A stretch of DNA of 64,000 nucleotides, taken from NCBI GenBank assembly GCA_963747315.1, contig CAVVEQ010000013.1, positions 186,001-250,000 of the forward strand, given 5' to 3'. The position numbers and the translations under genes are program-made. This stretch comes from CAVVEQ01 sp963747315. GTDB taxonomy: Bacteria > Chloroflexota > Anaerolineae > Anaerolineales > Anaerolineaceae. Position 1 is the first letter of the stretch, and every line of letters begins with the position of its first letter. Shown here piece by piece: positions 27,776 through 36,298 of the stretch. Below the pieces are notes generated by a model that made no database searches, had not been told where the DNA came from, and was given only the letters and a program-made list of their open reading frames with translations.

Positions 27776-28646
27776 ATTTAATCGCCAATCCCATTCCACA
27801 AAACGCATCCATCCCGGAAGCATTGCCATAGGAAGCGAGCAATTCAGCTGCTTCCGCAGGGGTAAACCCACCGGTAAAGATGGAATCCAGAGCGAGGATC
27901 AAGCGTTCGTCAGCGTCGCCGTAGGTGGCGAGCTCGATCAAGTTGGCGGAAAGCGTGGTAGTTTTTTGAATCGCTGTGGTGGTCATTTGTTGATTCAGGG
28001 ATTCGAGAAGATCCAACTGCCATCGTCGGGGATTCCAGCGGTTCATCGCAAGCAGGTAACCGCACACCAGATCATCCCCGGATGGAGTCAATCCGGAGCC
28101 TTGACCGATGAAATTTGTCAGTAAAACGACTGCTTCCTCAGGCACTATTTTTTCAGATGCACGAGATAATGCGAAAAATCTCGAAAGGGTGGGGTCCTCT
28201 GCCGACCCATCCACCCGGTTTTCCAGGAACTCTGAAAGAGTATAAATATATATTGGAATATCGGGTCGTTTTAATAACTCAGACATGATTGCTTTCAGAA
28301 ACTCGAACCGATCAGCCGGTGATTTCAACTCAGGTGAAGGAGGTAGGGTTCGATAAACCCGATCCATAAGAACACGGATTTTGATATCCAGGGTTGGAAC
28401 GCAAATGGTTCCATCTCCGAAGGATACTCCTTCGTTCATGGAAATATCCCGGAGGAAGGAGGGAAACGGTTCCAGGTTGATATTCAACGGGTTGAAATGC
28501 GGTTCCGAAGATAGAAAAACGATCCGATCAGACTCTGTTTTGATGAAGATGCCACGGGATGTGTTCCCGATCACTTTACCGGTTTGGTGCGTGATCGTTT
28601 CCTGGTAAGCGCGTGTGCCACATTTGATGGCGAAAATTTCATCCAT
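27774..28646 (-). CDS. DUF2877 domain protein
   Basis: 290 aa. The family signature GQGSGLTPSGDDLVCGYLLA lies in the C-terminal half, and a final glycine-rich segment (YGNASGMDAFCGMGLA) matches the family end. DUF2877 includes E. coli YlbF (AllH), encoded with FdrA and YlbE and linked to the allantoin/oxamate branch of purine breakdown. That link is from memory of the family. Here the gene converges on the cyclase operon and sits next to a xanthine-dehydrogenase-like enzyme, which supports a purine or N-heterocycle theme. FdrA and YlbE partners are absent. The ATG at 28646 lacks a clear ribosome site. Confidence 0.75.
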   Translation of the reverse strand: MDEIFAIKCGTRAYQETITHQTGKVIGNTSRGIFIKTESDRIVFLSSEPHFNPLNINLEPFPSFLRDISMNEGVSFGDGTICVPTLDIKIRVLMDRVYRTLPPSPELKSPADRFEFLKAIMSELLKRPDIPIYIYTLSEFLENRVDGSAEDPTLSRFFALSRASEKIVPEEAVVLLTNFIGQGSGLTPSGDDLVCGYLLAMNRWNPRRWQLDLLESLNQQMTTTAIQKTTTLSANLIELATYGDADERLILALDSIFTGGFTPAEAAELLASYGNASGMDAFCGMGLAIK

Positions 28647-28666
28647 GGTTGACTGATTACGAGTTG

Positions 28667-28695
28667 AAAAACCGGAGGGTGACCTCCGGTTTTTT
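28667..28695. terminator. Bidirectional terminator
   Basis: AAAAACCGGAGG (28667-28678), loop GTGA, CCTCCGGTTTTT (28683-28694), with a sixth T at 28695. The minus-strand reading ends in a U-run and closes the NBR1-Ig lipoprotein gene, which stops at 28700. The DUF2877 start at 28646 follows shortly, leaving only about 20 nt for its own leader. Confidence 0.88.
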
Positions 28696-28699
28696 CCAG

Positions 28700-29356
28700 T
28701 TATTGAACTTTGAACGCGAAATAGACCTCATAGAAAAGTGCGTTCGAACAGTTATAGAGTCCCCAGCGGGAAATATAGTCACCTTTACTGTTGGGCATAA
28801 ATGCAGCGATATTAAATTCCGCTTTTTCACCTGGTTTGGTATCTTTGGGCATTTTCAGGGTAGTTTCTCCCCATATCTGTGTGCCACCGAACCACTTCAA
28901 TGTGTAACATTTCGCTGTCCAGGTGGTCGTGCCGGTATTGAGGAAACCGAAAGTTAGTGGGATTTGTTCTCCCGGTTTAAAAACCTGATTGTCGGCTGGA
29001 GATTGATACCCGAGGATCGCGTGATCCCCGGTCTGGGATCCGGGTTGGGTCGGAACCGGTGCCTGCGCGGTCGGAGGAAGAATAATTGTCGGCTGGACTG
29101 CCAGCGTTTGATCCGCAGTAGGGAGCTGGGGCAGGGTGGGGGTGGGGATGGCAGTGGGGGTTGATTCCGGCGTGCTTGTGCTGGTGGGCATGGCGGCGGC
29201 GGTTTCCGTCACGGCTGCCTGGATCGTGGCAGCCACCTGGGTATATACCATTTCCGGCGATTGGGTGGGAGTGGCCGGAGTGCTGGGACTGCAAGCAGCA
29301 ACAAGGATCGAAAGGAACGCAGCAATTGGTAGCATGATCATTGTTTTTTTATTCAT
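28700..29356 (-). CDS. Lipoprotein with NBR1-Ig-like domain
   Basis: 218 aa. The signal peptide ends in a lipobox (VAAC, Cys22). Residues 23-105 form a Thr/Pro/Ala-rich linker, probably a flexible or glycosylated stalk. From about residue 108 comes a beta-sandwich with the NBR1 central-domain pattern: FKPGEQIPLTFGFLNTGTTT, WTAKCYTLKWFGG and the final WGLYNCSNALFYEVYFAFKV. Proteins of this plan are common in Anaerolineae and are thought to be surface-exposed; the ligand is unknown. GGAGG precedes the ATG and a strong terminator follows the stop, so it is monocistronic. Confidence 0.85.
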   Translation of the reverse strand: MNKKTMIMLPIAAFLSILVAACSPSTPATPTQSPEMVYTQVAATIQAAVTETAAAMPTSTSTPESTPTAIPTPTLPQLPTADQTLAVQPTIILPPTAQAPVPTQPGSQTGDHAILGYQSPADNQVFKPGEQIPLTFGFLNTGTTTWTAKCYTLKWFGGTQIWGETTLKMPKDTKPGEKAEFNIAAFMPNSKGDYISRWGLYNCSNALFYEVYFAFKVQ

Positions 29357-29450
29357 GGACGAACCTCCAAAATTATTGAAAAGTGATTATATCCTGAAAG
29401 ATTTCCAGTCCAGTTAGAAGGAGTAGTTATAATAATCTTCTTAGAAAAAT

Positions 29451-31419
29451 ATGTACATCAAAACACCCCTCAATTCCCGGATTGCCGGTGGTTTCTGGCA
29501 AATGTATTTAGCCATCAATTCAAGGCGCGCGATCCACTATCAATGGGATCAGCTTGAAAAAAGCGGCTGCATCGAAAATTTCCGAATTTGCGCGGGGAGA
29601 TCGAATCAAGCCAGAACGGGGTTATTCTTTTCCGACTCGGACGCCTACAAGTGGCTGGACGCTGCCTGCCGGATCCTTCGTTACGAATCGCGACCCGACC
29701 TGCGAGCGCTGGTAGACGGTTTCGTGGATTTGATCCAGGCTGCGCAAGCGGAGGATGGCTATATTTTCACGTACAACCAGATCCAATTTCCCGGCTGCCG
29801 CTGGAAGAACCTGCAGATTGAGCATGAGCTCTACTGCATGGGTCACCTTATCGAAGCTGGTATCTCCCATCACCAATTAACCGGGGAGGACGGATTCTTT
29901 TCCTCTATTCTGAAAACCGCTGATCTGATTTGCAAGGAATTCCAGAATTCTGGCTGGAAGATGGTAGATGGACATGAGGAGATCGAGATCGCTCTCCTGA
30001 AACTGGCCAGCGAATCCGGCCAGGAAAAATACCAATCCTTGGCGGAACAATTCCTGAATCGTCGTAAAGCTGGACGGGGATACAGTATTCTGTTCATGCA
30101 ACAAGCTATTAATTCCTTGCGCCGCTTGAACTATGCAGAAGCAGTGAGAAAGAAAGCATCGGCGAAGGCACAGACCAAAGAGGAGTTCATCCTGCCTTCG
30201 CGAAACCAGCATAAGACTCCCTGGAGCGTATGGCCCCGGTTGATCCATAGTCTATTGAGCGGCAAATTCACCCAACGGGACGAAAACCTGAACGCTGGGG
30301 ATGCGCCTGTGGGGCATGCGGTTCGTTTTGCGTACCTTGAGACAGCGGCTGCGATGCTTGCCCGCCAAAGAAAGGTAGATGCCCCCATTGAAGGAATGGA
30401 AAGAAAATGGGAAAGGATGGTCTCCCGTCGAATGTATGTGACCGGGGGTATCGGCTCGTTACCGCTGATCGAAGGATTCGGAAGGGATTTTGAACTTGAT
30501 CCTGTGGTGGCCTATACCGAGACCTGTGCCGCGCTTGGCAGCCTTTTTTGGAACCGCGAGATGGCTTTGCTGACAGGGAATCCAAGATACGATGACCTGC
30601 TGGAATGGCAGCTCTACAACGCTGTTTCTGTCGGGTTCGGTCGAGATGGCTGCTCGTATTTGTATAACAACCCCTTGATAAGCGGGGGGCATGTACACCG
30701 GTCAGCCTGGTATGACGTACCCTGCTGTCCATCCAATATTTCCCGTACGTGGGCTTCTCTTGGAGATTATCTTTTCAGCGAAGACAACCAGCAGGTTACG
30801 ATCCACCAGTACGTCACCAGCGATGTTGATTTGATCCAGAAACCACTTGTTCGTATCCATGTGGATTCTGGGTTGCCGTGGTCAGGCAAGATCCGCATTC
30901 GAGTGGAAACTCCCATGAAGGCGGAGCTGCTGATCTTGCTGAGATTCCCATCTTGGTCGGACGCGTGTGACCTGACCTGGAGGGGAAAAACTGTGAGAAT
31001 GGATCACATCCAGGCTGAATTTTCCCGATTCACCAGCGCTTGCGGGATTGAATTCACCGGTGGGGATTTCATCAAGGTAAAAGATTCCTTCGCGGAGAAC
31101 GATGAAATGGTTTTGGATTTTGGGATGCCTGTAAAGATCCTCCGTCAGGACTCCCGCATTAAATCCTGCCGCGGGATGGCCGCGCTCTCGCGCGGGCCAA
31201 TCGTTTACTGCCTGGAGGAACGGGACAATCCCGGATTAACCCTGCCGCCTGAAATTAATTCCAGAGTCGCTCCGATTGATCTCGGGTGATGAATTCTTTG
31301 ATGGCGTCCCATTAATAGAAGGTATTTCAACAGAAGGAAATTCTGTCCGATTTATACCGTATTTTCTCTGGGGAAATCGCGGAAAAACCAATATGAGTGT
31401 TTTCTTTTACCCCCAATAA
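29451..31419 (+). CDS. Glycoside hydrolase family 127 (beta-L-arabinofuranosidase type; one frameshift)
   Basis: About 655 aa. The (alpha/alpha)6 barrel covers most of the length. The zinc and catalytic residues known for GH127 are present: Glu and Cys in YTETCAALG and the paired cysteines of CCPSNISRTW, of which the first corresponds to the nucleophile. The frame breaks near 31286, where a GGG run has one G too many. The next frame continues with DEFFDGVPLIEGIS and the family end RFIPYFLWGNRGKTNMSV, finishing at 31419. No signal peptide is seen, so it acts on imported oligosaccharides. No transporter or other glycosidase gene is adjacent. Confidence 0.85.
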
Positions 31420-31427
31420 AAAATAAT

Positions 31428-31458
31428 CCCCCCTGTCCGAAAAAATCAAGCAGGGGGG
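31428..31458. terminator. Terminator-like hairpin between convergent genes
   Basis: CCCCCCTG (31428-31435) pairs with CAGGGGGG (31451-31458). A-rich and T-rich flanks lie on both sides, so it may serve both the GH127 gene (+) and the ABC exporter operon (-, stop at 31476). Confidence 0.65.
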
Positions 31459-31475
31459 TGTAGTTTATTTTTATT

Positions 31476-33305
31476 TCACACAGCCTGGGGAAGGATATTG
31501 CCATCGAGATTGATGTATTCCACCTCTTTCTCCTGCCGGAATTGACGGGTATAGAGCTGGTAATACTTCCCGCGCAATTTCAGCAATTCAGCATGCGAAC
31601 CGGATTCGGCTATCCGGCCTTCCTCGATGACAAGGATGCGATCAGCGCGTCGAATTGTGGAAAGCCTGTGAGCAATGATGAAGCTAGTTCGCCCGGTCAT
31701 CAGGGTTTCCATGCCCTTCTGTATCAACGCTTCTGTCAGTGTGTCCACCGAACTGGTGGCTTCATCCATGATGAATATTTCCGGATTGGCGAGCACAGCC
31801 CGAGCCAGGCTGATCAGTTGTTTTTGACCCACAGACAGCAGGTTACCACCTTCGCCAACGTTATCATCGTATCCCTTGGGGAGTCTGGTGATAAAATCGT
31901 GCGCTCCTGCCAGTTTGGATGCAGTTTCGATTTCCTTATCGGTACTATCCAGCCTGCCATACCGAAGGTTATCCCGGATCGTTCCCGAAAATAGGTGTGG
32001 GGTTTGAAGCACTACCCCAACCCGGGACTGAATTGCTGGCAGGGTGTATGTGGTGTAGTCCTGCCCGCCGATGCTGATCGTTCCGCTAGTGGGTTCATAG
32101 AACCGGCATAATAAATTCACCAGGGTGGTTTTTCCTCCCCCGGTAGGACCTACAAGGGCGATCGTCTGTCCGGCTTTGATGTGCATATTTAATTCGCGGA
32201 TCACGGGCACATCCAGGGCATCCGAATAGGAGAAGGAAACATCCTTAAACTCGATATCCCCGCGCATGGTTCCGGGGTCCTTGGCATTTTCCGATTCGAT
32301 GACTTCCGGGATGGAATCTTCAAGCGAGAAGATCCTTTCCGCAGAAGCGATCGCCTGCTGAAGTTCCGCAAAGACACGGGCGAGATCCTGGATCGGCCAC
32401 ATCATGAAGGTGATGTAGGAAACGAAAGCCTGAATGCCTCCGATGGTCATCCCACCGATCTGACCCTGGATCCCACCATACCAAACGGTGGCAGCTATCG
32501 CGAACGAAGAGATGATTTGCACCACAGGAAGAAAGAGAGCACTCAACCAGGCTGCCCGGTAACTGGACCGGTACATTTTATTGGTAACTTCACCGAATTC
32601 CTGACGGTTCTCCTTTTCCCGTCCGAGAGCTTTAATTACCCGAACACCAGTGATTGTCTCGTTATAGGATCCGGTGATCTTGGAATTGTTTTTCCGGACA
32701 TCCCGGTATTCATGCAAAATTCTTTTTCTGAATTCAATTGCTACAAAGATTAATAAAGGGAGCATAAGCAGAACAAGCAGCGCAAGCTGCCAATCTATGA
32801 TCATCATAAAGATCATGGAGGTGATGATACTCATCACCGCCCAACTGGAATCCACGAGTCCCCAGGTAACAAGGTCAGCAACTCGTTCCGAGTCGGAAGT
32901 AACCCGGGACATGATCCAGCCAACCGGTGTCCGGCTGAAATATGAAAGAGATAGTTCCTGGAGGTGGTTGAACATCCCCTTGCGCAGATCATAGCGGATG
33001 CGTTCTCCAAGCATTCCGGCGGCATAGATCACTCCGAAAACAAATACCGCTTGAACCAGGATCAGGATCCCATAAATGGTATAGTAATAAACCATAACCT
33101 GGGTATCCTTCGGAACGATACCGAGATCAATCGCCTGTCGACTAAGATAAGTTAAGACAGCATCCGATCCAGCCACAATAAGGATGGCGATGAAAAACGT
33201 CAGTGCCCATTTCCAATGCGGTAGCAACTGCATGCCGATCCGCAGAAAGGTTTTTCCCGTGAATCGGGTTACGAAGTCCTCTTCTTCATAAAAATCAGTT
33301 GACAT
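31476..33305 (-). CDS. ABC exporter half-transporter A (canonical Walker B glutamate)
   Basis: About 609 aa from the ATG at 33305 (AAGGAA upstream), overlapping the preceding half-transporter by 11 nt. Six transmembrane helices (residues about 20-300) precede the nucleotide-binding domain: Walker A GPTGGGKTT, Walker B IFIMDEATSS with the catalytic glutamate, and H-loop IIAHR. The signature motif is LSVGQ rather than LSGGQ. With the partner gene it should make a heterodimeric type IV exporter of the BmrCD/TM287-288 kind. Those pump drugs, lipids or peptides outward. The likely substrate is a translation-inhibiting compound if the leader upstream works by attenuation. Confidence 0.92.
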   Translation of the reverse strand: MSTDFYEEEDFVTRFTGKTFLRIGMQLLPHWKWALTFFIAILIVAGSDAVLTYLSRQAIDLGIVPKDTQVMVYYYTIYGILILVQAVFVFGVIYAAGMLGERIRYDLRKGMFNHLQELSLSYFSRTPVGWIMSRVTSDSERVADLVTWGLVDSSWAVMSIITSMIFMMIIDWQLALLVLLMLPLLIFVAIEFRKRILHEYRDVRKNNSKITGSYNETITGVRVIKALGREKENRQEFGEVTNKMYRSSYRAAWLSALFLPVVQIISSFAIAATVWYGGIQGQIGGMTIGGIQAFVSYITFMMWPIQDLARVFAELQQAIASAERIFSLEDSIPEVIESENAKDPGTMRGDIEFKDVSFSYSDALDVPVIRELNMHIKAGQTIALVGPTGGGKTTLVNLLCRFYEPTSGTISIGGQDYTTYTLPAIQSRVGVVLQTPHLFSGTIRDNLRYGRLDSTDKEIETASKLAGAHDFITRLPKGYDDNVGEGGNLLSVGQKQLISLARAVLANPEIFIMDEATSSVDTLTEALIQKGMETLMTGRTSFIIAHRLSTIRRADRILVIEEGRIAESGSHAELLKLRGKYYQLYTRQFRQEKEVEYINLDGNILPQAV

Positions 33306-35106
33306 TGCCAAGTTCCTTCTCAAGTTCCAATTCAACTTGCGATTGGATCTCGTAAATCTTTTTATAAATACCATCCTGCCGGATCAATTCTTCATGCCGG
33401 CCACGCTGAACGATTCGCCCATGATCCATCACCAAGATCAGATCAGCTTCCATGATGCTCTGGATGCGGTGGGCAATGATGAAGGTGGTGCGATTCTTCA
33501 TTAAATTCACCAGCTTTTCGCGAATCTCGGCCTCAGTCTCAGAATCGACCGAGGAGGTTGAATCATCCATGATCAGGATGCGTGGATTCTTGATCAGCGT
33601 GCGGGCAATCGCCAGGCGCTGTTTTTGACCACCGGAAAGGGTGACTCCCTTCTCGCCAACGAGGGTGTGGTAGGCTTTGGGGAAATCTGCGATCACATCA
33701 TGGATTGCAGCAGCCCGGGTATTATCCTCAACGATGTTGTCCGGTATATCCTCTTGAATGCCATATGTGATATTCTCCCGAATGGACCGTGAGAAAAGGA
33801 ACGGTTCCTGTTCGACGATTCCGATCTGGCTACGCAGGAATCGCCGAGAATATTCTTTCAGCTCAATCCCGTCCAGGCGAATCGATCCACTCGAATACTC
33901 ATAAAACCTGGGCAACAGGTTCACAAGACTGGTCTTGCCCGAGCCGGTGGACCCAATCAGTGCCACCACTTCGCCTGGTTTACAGCGGAAGCTGATATCC
34001 TCAAGGACCTGTTCCGCATCAGAATCGTAGGTGAAACTGACATGTTCAAACTCAATTTCACCTTTGATGGTCCCTGATGCCAGCCTGCCTTCATCCAGGG
34101 GTTCTCTATCCTGTTTGATGATCTCCATCACGCGTCCATAGGAAACCATCCCTGTTGACATTTGAACGATGAGCCTGCCCAGATTTCGCATGGGAAAAAT
34201 GATCCAGACGATCAATCCAAGGTATGCCAAAAAGGAACCAATGGAAAGGCTGCCATTAATGGTCATCATCCCTGCGATGAGAAACCCTGCCAGCATCTGG
34301 AATCCACAAAGAATATCGGTGATTGGCCAGAAATAGGCGTGCATTTTTAATAGGTTCCGCCCGCGAATGAACTTCTCCCAATTGTCTTTTTCAAATTTAT
34401 CCATTTCATATTGCTGGCGGGCGAATGCTTTCACCACCCTGACCCCGGCAAGATTTTCCTGGAGCGTGGTGGAAAGGACTGCTTCCTGTTCCTGATAAAG
34501 CTCATACGCCTTGGTGACTCGCTTGAAAAACCAGATGGATACCAGAACAATTGGGGGGACAACAATAATTGAGATCCAAGCCAATTCACTATTTAAATTC
34601 AGGAGGGCGATGAAATTGACAGTAAAAAGCATAACGATACGCCCGACACCGATGGCCTGGTCGGCAAAGAAACGGCGCAGAGCATCCACGTCACTTGTGC
34701 AGCGTTCGATCGCCTCACCGGTTTGCGTTTTATCGTGATAGGCAAAAGGAAGATACTGTAGATTGTCAAAAAGATAGTTACGAAGTCTGCGGGTACTTCC
34801 TTCGGCAGTTCTTGCAGCGAGAACACCACTATAAAATGTAAATCCCCCCTCAATCACCGCAAGGATGACAAATCCGAATGCTATCAAAGGCAGGGGAGTT
34901 GCTCCAGGTACCATGGGGAAATAACTATCGATGAAATACCGCAGCAGCAGGTAGGTGGATGTTTTCGCCAAAGCCGCCATACCCAGGCTAAGGTTGGCAA
35001 GGACGTAGATCCCCTGGTAACCGGTGATCAACCTCCACAGTCCAGTGATCCGGTTTGGCGACAGGGCTTGTTTTAGATCGTATTGTGATGAAGATTCAAC
35101 AGACAT
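33295..35106 (-). CDS. ABC exporter half-transporter B (degenerate Walker B)
   Basis: 603 aa with six transmembrane helices and a nucleotide-binding domain: Walker A GSTGSGKTS, signature LSGGQKQR, H-loop IIAHR. The residue after Walker B is aspartate (ILIMDDSTSS) instead of the catalytic glutamate. Paired with the LSVGQ signature of the partner, this gives one degenerate and one active ATP site, the hallmark of heterodimeric exporters. It is the first structural gene after a 28-codon leader ORF and a terminator. Its ATG at 35106 is 38 nt past the terminator stem, so read-through of that terminator should control both genes. Confidence 0.92.
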   Translation of the reverse strand: MSVESSSQYDLKQALSPNRITGLWRLITGYQGIYVLANLSLGMAALAKTSTYLLLRYFIDSYFPMVPGATPLPLIAFGFVILAVIEGGFTFYSGVLAARTAEGSTRRLRNYLFDNLQYLPFAYHDKTQTGEAIERCTSDVDALRRFFADQAIGVGRIVMLFTVNFIALLNLNSELAWISIIVVPPIVLVSIWFFKRVTKAYELYQEQEAVLSTTLQENLAGVRVVKAFARQQYEMDKFEKDNWEKFIRGRNLLKMHAYFWPITDILCGFQMLAGFLIAGMMTINGSLSIGSFLAYLGLIVWIIFPMRNLGRLIVQMSTGMVSYGRVMEIIKQDREPLDEGRLASGTIKGEIEFEHVSFTYDSDAEQVLEDISFRCKPGEVVALIGSTGSGKTSLVNLLPRFYEYSSGSIRLDGIELKEYSRRFLRSQIGIVEQEPFLFSRSIRENITYGIQEDIPDNIVEDNTRAAAIHDVIADFPKAYHTLVGEKGVTLSGGQKQRLAIARTLIKNPRILIMDDSTSSVDSETEAEIREKLVNLMKNRTTFIIAHRIQSIMEADLILVMDHGRIVQRGRHEELIRQDGIYKKIYEIQSQVELELEKELGNVN

Positions 35107-35137
35107 AATTCAACCTTTTATACTTTAACTCACAAAA

Positions 35138-35174
35138 ATTAAAAAACCACGGGTTTGGAATGCGCCCGTGGTTG
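35138..35174 (-). terminator. Attenuator terminator in the ABC exporter leader
   Basis: On the minus strand AACCACGGG (plus 35165-35173) and CCCGTGGTT (plus 35145-35153) form a 9-bp stem with an 11-nt loop, followed directly by TTTTTTAATTTTTG. It lies between the leader ORF stop (35200) and the exporter start (35106), so it can only terminate the leader transcript. Its 5' arm CAACCAC (35168-35174) is complementary to GTGGTTG inside the leader ORF (35229-35235), which gives an alternative antiterminator pairing. Confidence 0.8.
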
Positions 35175-35199
35175 AAAAAACTTCTAGTACGATCAACTT

Positions 35200-35286
35200 T
35201 TATACAGACGCACTCCGACAAGGAAAACCAACCACACCGCTGGCTGCGGGTGTGATCGCGGAAAAGATGAGGGTGTATCTGTTCAT
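35200..35286 (-). CDS. 28-aa leader peptide of the ABC exporter operon
   Basis: Too short for ordinary gene calling. The ATG (35284-35286) follows AAGGAA by 9 nt and the ORF ends in TAA at 35200-35202. The peptide begins MNRYTLIFSAITP and contains small and hydrophobic residues, with no run of one amino acid that would sense a charged tRNA. A well-formed promoter stands 27 nt upstream and an intrinsic terminator 26 nt downstream, and the ABC exporter genes follow. Within the ORF, CACACCCGC and GCGGTGTG can form a hairpin whose 3' arm continues into GTGGTTG, the antiterminator strand. The most likely role is translation-coupled attenuation; the peptide itself probably has no other function. 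Confidence 0.65.
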   Translation of the reverse strand: MNRYTLIFSAITPAASGVVGFPCRSASV

Positions 35287-35312
35287 ATAGATAGATTCCT
35301 TACAAGAGTGAG

Positions 35313-35342
35313 ATTTTAACACCAGGAGTTGAATGTCGTCAA
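35313..35342 (-). promoter_or_regulatory. Promoter of the exporter leader
   Basis: The minus strand reads TTGACG (35337-35342), 18 nt, then TGT-TAAAAT (-10 at 35313-35318), with the TGn extension. A start about 7 nt downstream gives a short leader, then the ribosome site and ATG of the 28-codon ORF. Confidence 0.7.
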
Positions 35343-35406
35343 GGATTAATCAAAAATTAATATTTCCCACTAATCTAAAGCTAAAGGCAATTAAGCATGT
35401 TAATCC

Positions 35407-36216
35407 TTAGGAAAGAACCTGGCAGTTTGGACATAGAAAACTACTGGTTGATCCGGTCTTGATCTTCACGATTGAGGTTTTACAGGCAGGGCAGGGCTGT
35501 CCCTCGCGATACCCCACCAGGATGTCCTCGAACTGGAATCCGCCTTTTTCGCCGAGGAGGTTGAGTTCGTAGAACGCACCCCCTTTGGACAGGCTGGGTT
35601 CCAAACCTTGGTGAATGGCTTCAATTAATCTTGCCTGATCTTCCCGAGTGAGGGTATTTGCCGGGCAGAGTGGATGGAGTCGTGCGAGAAACAGGATATC
35701 GTGTATGTAGGCGTTACCAATTCCTGCGATGCAGGTTTGATCCAGCAGGATTGTTTTTACAGCGGTCTTCCGATTGCGAAAAAAACGATCGAGGTCTTCC
35801 GTGATCACGTCCAGCGCATTCTTCCCCAATTTTGAGACCTGTGGATGTTCCTTGATCCCGTCTGGAGAACAATAATGGGCGAATCCGAACCACCAGAAGT
35901 TAACCGAAAGACTTTCGCCATTCTCGAAATCAAAAACCAGGCGATATTTCGAGGGGAGGTTTCCTTGATGAACAAGCAGCAGTTCACCGCCCATCCCGAG
36001 ATTGAGAAGCAACCATCCCTGATTCAACTCTGTGAGGATCCATTTACCTCGATAGTTGGTTGAGCGGATTATCGCCCCGGTGATGTGCCCGCGAAACGCG
36101 TCCGGGGTTTCATTTAGGCATTTTGGCTGGATCACCTCCACAGCGGTGATTTTCCTGCCAGTGAGATGCTCCTGCATTTCCTTTGCCCGATTTGCGATTT
36201 CTGGAAGTTCCGGCAT
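35407..36216 (-). CDS. mutM: Fpg/MutM-type DNA glycosylase
   Basis: 269 aa. It begins MPELPE, with the catalytic Pro2/Glu3 of the family. The conserved lysine is in NYRGKWILTEL. The helix-two-turn-helix region includes QTCIAGIGNAYIHDILF. The C-terminal zinc finger has cysteines in CPAC and, 16 residues later, CPNC. Fpg removes oxidised purines such as 8-oxoguanine and cuts the abasic strand. The sequence departs from textbook Fpg in places (for example MGGELL where others have MSG), so it may be an endonuclease VIII-like member. It stands alone, with its stop close to the promoter region of the exporter leader. Confidence 0.85.
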   Translation of the reverse strand: MPELPEIANRAKEMQEHLTGRKITAVEVIQPKCLNETPDAFRGHITGAIIRSTNYRGKWILTELNQGWLLLNLGMGGELLLVHQGNLPSKYRLVFDFENGESLSVNFWWFGFAHYCSPDGIKEHPQVSKLGKNALDVITEDLDRFFRNRKTAVKTILLDQTCIAGIGNAYIHDILFLARLHPLCPANTLTREDQARLIEAIHQGLEPSLSKGGAFYELNLLGEKGGFQFEDILVGYREGQPCPACKTSIVKIKTGSTSSFLCPNCQVLS

Positions 36217-36298
36217 TTAACCCTCCCTGCGACCGATTAATTGAATCCATCCGATATTCACCACTATAATACAAGAAATCCCTGAATCCGAGAGTGCC

